DNA from: Onishia taeanensis
GTDB taxonomy: Bacteria; Pseudomonadota; Gammaproteobacteria; Pseudomonadales; Halomonadaceae
DNA: 64,000 nucleotides
Reading direction: 5' to 3'
Assembly (NCBI RefSeq): GCF_013349955.1
Contig: NZ_JABVXC010000001.1
Coordinates: 248,001-312,000, forward strand
Shown here: positions 57,944-64,000 of the stretch, piece after piece
How positions within the stretch are numbered: the first letter of the stretch is position 1
How the letters are laid out: each line of letters opens with the position of its first letter
Program-made: the position numbers and the translations under genes
Notes under the pieces: model-generated
Told to the model about the DNA's origin: nothing
Database searches by the model: none
Seen by the model: the letters and a program-made list of their open reading frames with translations, nothing else

Positions 57944-58798
57944 ATGCATTATCACGAAGCCCTCGCCGAAGAGATCCGTACCAGCGCCGCCCGGCTGTTG
58001 GCAGAAGACGTCGGCCCTGGCGACATCACCGCCCAGCTGATTCCCGAGCGCCAGTGGGCCACCGCCCGGGTCATCACCCGCGAAGACGCCGTGCTGTGCG
58101 GCGTGGCCTTTGTCGACGAGCTGTTCCGACGCCTGGATTCCCGCGTCACGCTTAACTGGCAGCATGCCGACGGCGACCGGCTGGCGGCCGGCGACACCCT
58201 GCTCGAACTCGAGGGCCCGGCCCGCAGCCTGCTGACCGGCGAGCGCGCCGCCCTGAATCTCCTGCAGACGCTCTCCGGCACCGCCACCCGCACTCGCGCC
58301 TACGTCGACCTGATCGAGGACACCGGCGTGCGCCTGCTGGATACCCGCAAGACCCTGCCCGGCCTGCGCCTGGCCCAGAAGTACGCGGTGACCTGCGGCG
58401 GCGGTTACAACCACCGGGTCGGCCTCTATGACGCCTTCCTGATCAAGGAGAACCATATCGCCGCCTGTGGTGGCATTGCGGCGGCGGTCAAGGAAGCTCG
58501 AGATATTGCCAAGGACCTGCCGGTCGAGGTCGAAGTCGAAACCTTCGAGGAGCTCGACCAGGCGCTGGCGGCTTCGGCCGACGTGGTGATGCTCGACAAC
58601 TTCTCGTTGGATGATCTGCGCGAGGCGGTACGCCGTGGCAGCGGCCGCGCCACCCTGGAAGCCTCGGGCAACGTCAGTGACGCCACCCTGCGAGCGATCG
58701 CCGAGACCGGCGTCGACTGCATCTCCAGCGGCGCCCTGACCAAGGACGTGCAGTCCATCGACCTGTCGATGCGCATCCTGAAAACCGAGACCCGTTAA
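57944..58798 (+). CDS. nadC: Quinolinate phosphoribosyltransferase (carboxylating)
   Basis: A 284-residue type II phosphoribosyltransferase that makes nicotinate mononucleotide from quinolinate and PRPP in de novo NAD synthesis. It starts [24 protein letters not shown], and has [28 protein letters not shown] (about 150-177), ENHIAACGG, and [29 protein letters not shown] (about 248-276). The frame is open to 57728, but the upstream 72 codons are unlike the family. A CCAGG-type weak ribosome binding site precedes the ATG at 57944. Confidence 0.95.
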   Translation: MHYHEALAEEIRTSAARLLAEDVGPGDITAQLIPERQWATARVITREDAVLCGVAFVDELFRRLDSRVTLNWQHADGDRLAAGDTLLELEGPARSLLTGERAALNLLQTLSGTATRTRAYVDLIEDTGVRLLDTRKTLPGLRLAQKYAVTCGGGYNHRVGLYDAFLIKENHIAACGGIAAAVKEARDIAKDLPVEVEVETFEELDQALAASADVVMLDNFSLDDLREAVRRGSGRATLEASGNVSDATLRAIAETGVDCISSGALTKDVQSIDLSMRILKTETR

Positions 58799-58823
58799 AG
58801 CGCCCACCAAGGGCAGCACGAGC

Positions 58824-58864
58824 CCCGCCCGAAAGCGCTCATGGCGCCGCCGGGCGGGCATTTA
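58824..58864. terminator. Possible terminator between nadC and the GNAT gene
   Basis: CCCGCCCG (58824-58831) and CGGGCGGG (58851-58858) form an 8-bp stem with a 19-base loop, then catttat. The T-tract is short. It lies between two convergent genes. Confidence 0.4.
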
Positions 58865-58928
58865 TGCCATGTATTCCGTGTATCCCAGGCTTTATCTGAA
58901 AGGCCGACGAGGAAGACGTAGTGCTTGT

Positions 58929-59462
58929 CTAGGTCTCGACCAGATCAAGCCGTTTGACCAGACGCACCCGTGGCAGTCGCTCACCGCCACGCTCTACCCA
59001 CTCTTCCCCTTCTTGGCACCAGCCGCGCTGGATCAAATGCGGCGCCAGCATCAGGCTTGCCTCGATACGCACCCGCGCCAGTCCCTGTTCCAGAAACATG
59101 CGCTCCGCATGGACCAGCAGGGTACTGCCGATACCGCGGCGAGCAAGCGACGGCCAGACATAGAGCGTTTCGATGCGCCCCTCGCCGTCACCGCCCTGCC
59201 CGATCTCCAGAAAGCCCACGCAGCGCCCGTCGCAGGCCGCCACCAGGGTCGGGTGAAGCAGTTGGCGGGCCACCCAGGCACTGCCTTCCCGAGGCAGCAC
59301 CGCAGCCCAGGCACGGCGCTGCTCGACGCTGTAGTGCTCGGCCGCGCCCTGCATCACCGCATGGTGGAAGACCTCGGCCTGATCGGCGCCGTCATCGGGC
59401 AGGGCGTCGCGATAGACGATGCGCGCCTTGCCGGCGCGGGGGCTGCTATCAGCGGCGGACAT
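58929..59462 (-). CDS. GNAT family N-acetyltransferase
   Basis: A 177-residue GNAT-fold acetyltransferase. The acetyl-CoA loop is [21 protein letters not shown] (R-x2-G-x-G/A, about residues 103-123). Substrate is not inferable. AGGAGG lies just upstream of the ATG at 59462; the frame is open further, to 59537, but lacks such a site there. It overlaps mtnC by 14 bases, so it belongs to the mtnB-mtnD-mtnC transcript as its last gene. Confidence 0.88.
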   Translation of the reverse strand: MSAADSSPRAGKARIVYRDALPDDGADQAEVFHHAVMQGAAEHYSVEQRRAWAAVLPREGSAWVARQLLHPTLVAACDGRCVGFLEIGQGGDGEGRIETLYVWPSLARRGIGSTLLVHAERMFLEQGLARVRIEASLMLAPHLIQRGWCQEGEEWVERGGERLPRVRLVKRLDLVET

Positions 59463-60195
59463 CGCTTCCTCCTGATTGGCAACGGGCGTCGGCGAGACCT
59501 GGCGCGTCGTCGCTCGCTTCATCAAGGCTGACTTCATCGAAGTGCGCTGCCAATGGATGTTCGCCGGTGGTCATGCCCGGCTCACGCACCAGCTGGCAGG
59601 TCGCGAGGCCGGCCGCGCGAGCGGCGTCGAGTTCGGCGACGGCGTCCGACAGAAAGAGCGTCTCCTGCGGCGCATGGCCGATCGCCTCGACGATGCGCCT
59701 ATAGCTCTCGGCCTCACGCTTGGGGCCGGTCGTAGTGTCGAAGTAGCCGGCGAACAGCGGCGTAAGATCTCCCACATCGCTATGGCCAAACAGCAGCCGC
59801 TGGGCCTGTATCGACCCCGAAGAATAGACGTAGAGGGCGTAGCCCTGCTCCTGCCAGCGCTTCAGGGCCTCGGCGGCGTCGGGATAGACGTGGCCGGTGA
59901 AGTCCCCGGCCTGATACCCGGCCTCCCAGACCATGCCCTGCAAGGCCTTGAGGGGCGTGGCCTTGCGGTCCTCTTGGATCCAGCCCTCGAGAATAGCGAT
60001 CAGCCGTTCGAGGTCCGCTTCGGGTTCAGCGGCCTCCTCGCGGGTCGCCTCGAGCTGCCTGGCGACCTTGGCCTGCTGGTGGTGACGGCGCAGGAAAGCG
60101 CCAAGATGCCGGCGGGCATAGGGAAAGAGCACCTCATGCACGAAGGCGATCGAGCCGGTGGTGCCCTCGATATCGGTAACGATGGCGCGAATCAT
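59449..60195 (-). CDS. mtnC: Enolase-phosphatase E1 (methionine salvage)
   Basis: A 248-residue HAD-superfamily enzyme that enolises and then dephosphorylates 2,3-diketo-5-methylthiopentyl-1-phosphate. The catalytic motif is [11 protein letters not shown] (Asp8 and Glu10), with [22 protein letters not shown] (motif II Ser), TTTGPKRE (Lys) and [13 protein letters not shown] (acidic motif). The last ~20 residues extend beyond the conserved domain and overlap the GNAT gene. It overlaps mtnD by four bases. Confidence 0.95.
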   Translation of the reverse strand: MIRAIVTDIEGTTGSIAFVHEVLFPYARRHLGAFLRRHHQQAKVARQLEATREEAAEPEADLERLIAILEGWIQEDRKATPLKALQGMVWEAGYQAGDFTGHVYPDAAEALKRWQEQGYALYVYSSGSIQAQRLLFGHSDVGDLTPLFAGYFDTTTGPKREAESYRRIVEAIGHAPQETLFLSDAVAELDAARAAGLATCQLVREPGMTTGEHPLAAHFDEVSLDEASDDAPGLADARCQSGGSDVRR

Positions 60196-60788
60196 GCTGC
60201 GCCTCCCGGTCCCGGCTGAGCGGCGTCTCCCCCGCCGGTCGGCAAGGCCTCGAAGCGCGGGAAGCGTGCGGCGATGCCCTCGCCGGTGAAGTTCGCCACC
60301 CAGCCCTCGGGATTGGTGAACAAGCGGATGGCGGTAAAGTGAGGCGCGGGTCCCATATCGAACCAGTGCGGCGTACCCGCCGGCACCGACATCAAGTCGC
60401 CCTGGGCACAGCCCACCGCATAGACCCGAGCGCCCAAGTGCAGGTAGAAGACGCCTTCGCCGCGCACGAAGAAGCGCACCTCGTCTTCGCTGTGGCGATG
60501 CTCATCGAGGAACTTGGCGCGTAGCGCATCCTTGTCCGGGTGCTCCGGCGTCAAACCGATCACGTCGGCGGTGGCAAAGCCATTGTCGGTCTTGAGGCGC
60601 TCGATCTCCTCGGCGTAGGCCGTCAGCACCACCTCGGGGTCAGCGTCGGGGGCCAGGTCGGCCTTGGTGGCCCAGCGCTCGAACCGAATGCCGTGAGCCG
60701 CAAGCTCGGTGGCGATGCGCTCACCGTCGTAGCTGGTCAGCAGCGGCTGGTCCGGGTCATGGTCGTGGTAGACGTTGAGAAAGCTCAT
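60192..60788 (-). CDS. mtnD: Acireductone dioxygenase
   Basis: A 198-residue cupin that oxidises acireductone to formate and the 2-keto precursor of methionine (Fe form) or off-pathway products (Ni form). Metal ligands are in [16 protein letters not shown] (His-x-His-x3-Glu, about 97-103) and a later His in [10 protein letters not shown] (about 140). Proteobacterial length. It lies between mtnB and mtnC and overlaps mtnC by four bases (ATGA). Confidence 0.95.
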   Translation of the reverse strand: MSFLNVYHDHDPDQPLLTSYDGERIATELAAHGIRFERWATKADLAPDADPEVVLTAYAEEIERLKTDNGFATADVIGLTPEHPDKDALRAKFLDEHRHSEDEVRFFVRGEGVFYLHLGARVYAVGCAQGDLMSVPAGTPHWFDMGPAPHFTAIRLFTNPEGWVANFTGEGIAARFPRFEALPTGGGDAAQPGPGGAA

Positions 60789-60853
60789 GGCAATACTCCA
60801 TCGGGCAAGGCGAGCGGGCAGGCCGCGACCCGCCGTATCGTGGGCCGCCCCGC

Positions 60854-61471
60854 TCAGCGGGTACGACGCATCATCAGTTCACAATCGAAGAGGAAATCCA
60901 GCGCCTCGACCTGACGCAGGCAGCCGCTCATGTCCCGCGCCCAGGTATAGAGGCCGTGGCCGCGGATCAGGTAGGCACGAGTATCGAGACCTTGCAGTCG
61001 CTCGCGCACCACCTCGGCCAGCGCGGCGATGTCCTGGTCATTATCGACGATGGGTACCGCCAGGGTCGTATCGTGGCGTGTCACCCCCTCGATCGCCTTC
61101 TGCAGTTCGAAGCCCTCGAGCCACAGGGTATCGCCCTCGATCAGGCGCGACAGCACGGTGGCGGCTCGGGAATGGGTATGCAGCACGGCGCCGGCCTCGG
61201 GCCTGTCCTGGTAGAGCTGGCCATGCAGACGCGCTTCGTCCGATGGCTTCTGGGGGCTGCCAAGCGGCGTGACGGCGAAGTCGGTGACCATGACGTCGGC
61301 CGGTGTCAGCCGTCCCTTGTGGCGACCCGACGCCGTCACCGCCATGTGAGCCGCATCCAGGCGCATCGAAAAATTGCCGCCGGTGGCCGGTACCTGACCA
61401 GCGCGGTACAGCTCGTCACCGGCGGCCACGATGGCCTGCTGGGCGCGGGCCAGTTGCTCGAGATCGATCAC
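60854..61471 (-). CDS. mtnB: Methylthioribulose-1-phosphate dehydratase
   Basis: A 205-residue class II aldolase-fold dehydratase of the methionine salvage pathway. Zinc histidines are in VLHTHSRAATVLSR (about 96-100) and near IRGHGLYTWARDM; the N-terminal PATGGNFSMRLD is conserved. The start is a GTG at 61471 with GGGAG about 8 bases upstream; the frame runs on to 61528 but the family begins here (VIDLEQLARAQQ). It leads mtnB-mtnD-mtnC-GNAT. mtnA, mtnK or mtnP are not in the window. Confidence 0.94.
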   Translation of the reverse strand: MIDLEQLARAQQAIVAAGDELYRAGQVPATGGNFSMRLDAAHMAVTASGRHKGRLTPADVMVTDFAVTPLGSPQKPSDEARLHGQLYQDRPEAGAVLHTHSRAATVLSRLIEGDTLWLEGFELQKAIEGVTRHDTTLAVPIVDNDQDIAALAEVVRERLQGLDTRAYLIRGHGLYTWARDMSGCLRQVEALDFLFDCELMMRRTR

Positions 61472-61583
61472 CGCTGTGTCTCCCGTGAATGATGCCGCCA
61501 GCCTACCTAAGGCTCGCGTCGGCGCCAATCCTCATCTCGGCTCAAAACAGGGCGCCGTGCGCCAGCTGCACAGGCACGGCATA

Positions 61584-62324
61584 ATGGCGTCCATGAATCC
61601 TCCTTCTGCATCCAACGCCGACGCCTTCGCCCTTACGCCCATCGGGCGCATCGAGAGCGATTACCCGGACAAGTTCGGCATTCCTCGTCAGCCAGGACTG
61701 GCGCCGGCCGCCCGCGCTCGCCTGGTGCTGCTGCCGCCCTACGACGACCCGCTCAGCGTGCGCGGCCTCGAGGCCTTCAGTCACCTGTGGCTGACCTTCG
61801 TCTTTCACCATAGCCCCGAGCGCTGGTCACCGCTGGTGCGTCCGCCGCGCCTGGGAGGCAACGCCAAGGTCGGGGTCTTTGCCAGCCGCAGCACCCACCG
61901 CCCCAACCGTCTGGGGCTGTCGCTGGTCGAACTCAAGGGCATCGACACCGACAACGGCGTGGCACTCGAGCTTTCCGGCCATGACCTGCTCGACGGCACT
62001 CCGATACTCGACATCAAGCCTTATCTGCCTTGGGCAGAGGCGCGCCCCGACGCCAGGGCCGGTTTCGCCCCCGACGCGCCGCCCCAGCGCCCGGTGGACT
62101 TTTCCGCGGAGGCTGAGGCGACCCTTGCCCAACGAGAAGACGCCGCCTCGCTGCGCGCCCTGATCGGCCAGGTACTGGCCCAGGACCCCCGCCCCGCCTA
62201 TCGCAAGGGCGCCGAGTCACGTCTCTACGGGGTAAGGCTGCGCGATGTCGATGTGCGCTTTCGCGCCCTGGCCAATGCGGCAGGCGAGACGCACCTGGAT
62301 GTCGTCGAGATCGTGGCGGTGTAA
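61584..62324 (+). CDS. trmO: tRNA (N6-threonylcarbamoyladenosine(37)-N6)-methyltransferase TrmO
   Basis: A 246-residue YaeB/TsaA (TrmO) protein that methylates t6A37 in tRNA-Thr using SAM. It has TPIGRIESDYPDKFGIPRQPGL at the start of the domain, FSHLWLTFVFH, VGVFASRSTHRPNRLGLSLVEL (about 99-120) and the C-terminal DPRPAYRKG...YGVRL...DVDVRF segment. Two starts are possible, ATG 61584 and ATG 61593, neither with a good ribosome binding site. It is divergent from mtnB and convergent with purC. Confidence 0.9.
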   Translation: MASMNPPSASNADAFALTPIGRIESDYPDKFGIPRQPGLAPAARARLVLLPPYDDPLSVRGLEAFSHLWLTFVFHHSPERWSPLVRPPRLGGNAKVGVFASRSTHRPNRLGLSLVELKGIDTDNGVALELSGHDLLDGTPILDIKPYLPWAEARPDARAGFAPDAPPQRPVDFSAEAEATLAQREDAASLRALIGQVLAQDPRPAYRKGAESRLYGVRLRDVDVRFRALANAAGETHLDVVEIVAV

Positions 62325-62351
62325 ACATCGGCTACCGGGAGGGGCGCCAGG

Positions 62352-62434
62352 GGCAGGTCGTAGAGGGGTTCGATTCCAGGGATGGAATCGTTAGCGCCCA
62401 GGGAAGGGTTCAAAGCGCCCCTCGTAGACCTGCC
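62352..62434. repeat. Nested palindromic element between trmO and purC
   Basis: An outer 17-bp arm (GGCAGGTCGTAGAGGGG, 62352-62368) pairs at 14 positions with 62418-62434. Inside it a perfect 8-bp hairpin (CGATTCCA, loop GGGA, TGGAATCG, 62371-62390) is nested. The whole is 83 bases, in the 215-base convergent gap. Confidence 0.8.
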
Positions 62435-62491
62435 GATGGACAGCCCCTCGGCCCCAAGCCACGAAGACATCCCGGCATGACGAGAGAAACG

Positions 62492-62517
62492 ACGAAGGGC
62501 CCCGTAAGGCCCTTCGT
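62492..62517 (-). terminator. Likely terminator of purC
   Basis: ACGAAGGGCC and GGCCCTTCGT form a perfect 10-bp stem with a 6-base loop, about 22 bases after the purC stop. On the minus strand CGTTTCTC follows, a weak T-tract. Confidence 0.65.
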
Positions 62518-62539
62518 TCGGCATGGCGTGTTAGCCATC

Positions 62540-63253
62540 TCAGTCGAAGCTGATACCGATGCGACGGCCCACTTCCTCATAGGCCTCGATCACACCGCCA
62601 AGGCCCTGACGGAAGCGGTCCTTGTCGAGCTTCTCGCGGGTCTTGGCATCCCACAGGCGGCAACCGTCCGGTGAGAACTCGTCGCCGAGCACGATCTGGC
62701 CCTTGAAGACGCCAAACTCGAGCTTGTAGTCGACCAGCAGCATGCCGCCTTCTTCGAACAGCGCCTTGAGCACATCGTTGACCTTGTAGGTCAGCGCCTT
62801 CATTTCCTTGAGCTGCTCGGGCGTCGCCCAGCCGAAGGTCTCCGCCAGCGACTCGTTGATCATCGGGTCGTGCTGGGCATCGTTCTTCAGGAACAGTTCG
62901 AAGGTCGAAGGCGTCAGCGCCTGGCCCTCCTCGACACCAAGGCGCCGGCACAGGCTGCCGGCGGCGATGTTACGCACCACGCACTCCACCGGCAGCATAT
63001 CGAGCTTCTTGACCACGCATTCGGTATCCGAAAGCAGGCCGTCGAAGTGCGTCGGAATCCCCGCTTCTTGAAGCTTGCCCATGATGAAGGCATTGAACTT
63101 GTTGTTGACCATGCCCTTGCGCGCCAGGGATTCCATCCGCTCGCCGTCGAAGGCACTGGTATCGTCGCGGAATTCGAGGATCAGGCGATCCGGGTCGTCA
63201 GTGTGATAGACCGACTTGGCCTTGCCGGCATAGAGCTCTTGACGCTTTTCCAT
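62540..63253 (-). CDS. purC: Phosphoribosylaminoimidazole-succinocarboxamide synthase
   Basis: A 237-residue SAICAR synthetase of purine synthesis, joining CAIR and aspartate. It starts [20 protein letters not shown], with [35 protein letters not shown] and [22 protein letters not shown] (about 180-201). The frame is open to 63337, but the family start is at 63253 where GAGACCCC-type sequence precedes the ATG. Downstream of an MBL-fold gene on the same strand, a common purC neighbour. Confidence 0.96.
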   Translation of the reverse strand: MEKRQELYAGKAKSVYHTDDPDRLILEFRDDTSAFDGERMESLARKGMVNNKFNAFIMGKLQEAGIPTHFDGLLSDTECVVKKLDMLPVECVVRNIAAGSLCRRLGVEEGQALTPSTFELFLKNDAQHDPMINESLAETFGWATPEQLKEMKALTYKVNDVLKALFEEGGMLLVDYKLEFGVFKGQIVLGDEFSPDGCRLWDAKTREKLDKDRFRQGLGGVIEAYEEVGRRIGISFD

Positions 63254-63363
63254 GAGGGGTCTCCGAATGGGGAGGTAACGGACAGAGGTGGTAACAGGGT
63301 CGTGTAAGCAGGTGTTGTAAACGGGTGACGTAACCAACGCGACAAGCGGTTACCCGGCAATGC

Positions 63364-64000
63364 CTAGCGGATAGTCTGCCAGTCCAGGCCCTGATCCTGG
63401 GCGGCGACCACCAGCCGTGACTCATCGCCGTCGAGCAGCGGCACCAGGGCTTCCAGCGCGAGCTCGGGGCGGTTGTTATGTTCCGACAAATGCGAGCAGA
63501 CGATCCGCTGCAGCCGGTCGAGCCCCACCCCTGCCAGCAGCGTCGCTGCCTGGGGGTTGGACAGGTGCCCCCAATCGCCACCCACGCGGCGCTTGAGACG
63601 CGGCGGATAAGGCCCATCGGCCAGCATCTGCCGGTCATGGTTGCACTCGAGGATCAGGGCATCGCAGCCGGCAAAGGCTTGGATCACATGGGCGCTGGGA
63701 TGGCCAAGATCGGTCACGACACCCAACCGCCGACCATGGGCGCTCAAGTGGAATTGTACCGGTTCCCGGGCGTCATGGGGCACGGTCACCGGCATGATCT
63801 CAATCCCACCAATGGCCAACGTCGCCTGGGGGGTGATCCACTCATGGCGCGGCACTTCCTTGAGGCGACCGGACAGCCAGGTCCCCGGCGTCAGATAGAC
63901 CGGCGTACCATGGCGCCGCGCCAGGGCGCCGACGCCGCCGATATGATCGCCGTGTTCATGGGTCACCAGCACCGCAGCAAGCTGCTTCGGGTGCAACCCC
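63364..64000 (-). CDS. MBL-fold metallo-hydrolase (partial, N-terminus missing)
   Basis: The C-terminal part, at least 210 residues, of a metallo-beta-lactamase-fold hydrolase. The zinc motif THEHGDHIGG (H-x-H-x-D-H) is near the window edge, with HLSNPQAA and CSHLSEHNN carrying later ligands. It is similar to YycJ/WalJ-like nucleases of the ComEC/RNase Z branch. The reading frame continues without a break to base 64000, so the true start lies outside the window. It is probably co-transcribed with purC, 110 bases downstream. Confidence 0.88.
   Translation of the reverse strand, partial: GLHPKQLAAVLVTHEHGDHIGGVGALARRHGTPVYLTPGTWLSGRLKEVPRHEWITPQATLAIGGIEIMPVTVPHDAREPVQFHLSAHGRRLGVVTDLGHPSAHVIQAFAGCDALILECNHDRQMLADGPYPPRLKRRVGGDWGHLSNPQAATLLAGVGLDRLQRIVCSHLSEHNNRPELALEALVPLLDGDESRLVVAAQDQGLDWQTIR

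Overview
The window is GC-rich and looks like chromosomal DNA of a gammaproteobacterium, most likely a Halomonadaceae member (Halomonas or a close relative). This is inferred from gene order (rpsF-rpsR-DUF2232-rplI, a single ccoNOQP-ccoGHIS-hemN-anr-ttcA block, prkA-yeaH-spoVR), acidic protein tails, a Tat-exported HiPIP and a homodimeric-type aceE-aceF pair. No rRNA, CRISPR array, phage, transposase or integron was found. Almost everything is core metabolism. Long reading frames antisense to rnr, aceE, acs and others are codon-bias shadows.

Layout. 1-5,110 (minus): translation and RNA block, rplI (cut by the window edge), a DUF2232 membrane protein, rpsR, rpsF, rlmB and rnr. 5,344-5,926 (plus): four tRNA-Leu(CAG) genes. 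6.1-7.8 kb: exported DNA/RNA endonuclease and HiPIP. 8.0-12.9 kb (minus): prkA, yeaH/DUF444 and spoVR, a conserved stress/stationary-phase trio with two strong hairpins between its first two genes. 13.2-16.4 kb (minus): L-threonine aldolase and a FadH-type dienoyl-CoA reductase. 16.66-17.19 kb (minus): tRNA-Val(TAC), Asp, Asp, Val(CAC), Asp behind one promoter.

17.5-30.8 kb is an oxygen-responsive block. It holds cbb3 oxidase structural genes (ccoNOQP), assembly genes (ccoGHIS plus a TauE/SafE-like protein), anaerobic haem synthesis (hemN), the Fe-S regulator Anr/Fnr and ttcA. A near-consensus Anr/Fnr box (TTGATctgcATCAT) lies upstream of ccoN. A weaker one sits exactly 41.5 bp upstream of the start predicted from a -10 element of hemN.

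30.9-43.9 kb is an acetate-uptake and acetate-activation block. It holds a DEDDh exonuclease, a cNMP/CBS/DUF294 protein, the DUF4212 small subunit with an ActP-type symporter, an uncharacterised membrane protein, a CrbS/MxtR-type transporter-histidine kinase hybrid, its LuxR-type partner (CrbR/ErdR-like) and acs. The likely logic is that the kinase senses substrate flux or state and the regulator activates acs and the symporter.

44.1-64.0 kb is housekeeping: sprT, a YecA/UPF0149 protein, clsB and plsB (phospholipid synthesis), rsmJ-tsaB (RNA modification), adk, aceF-aceE (pyruvate dehydrogenase), ampD, nadC, mtnB-mtnD-mtnC with an overlapping GNAT gene (methionine salvage), trmO, purC and the truncated start of an MBL-fold hydrolase.

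I did not find a clearly new multigene system. The points most worth following up are the exonuclease/DUF294/unknown-membrane-protein association with the acetate switch, the hairpin pair inside the prkA operon, two intergenic palindromes (ampD-aceE and trmO-purC), short tandem repeats at or beside gene ends (crbS, spoVR, and in frame in ttcA), and a calcium-loop-like insertion in the symporter.
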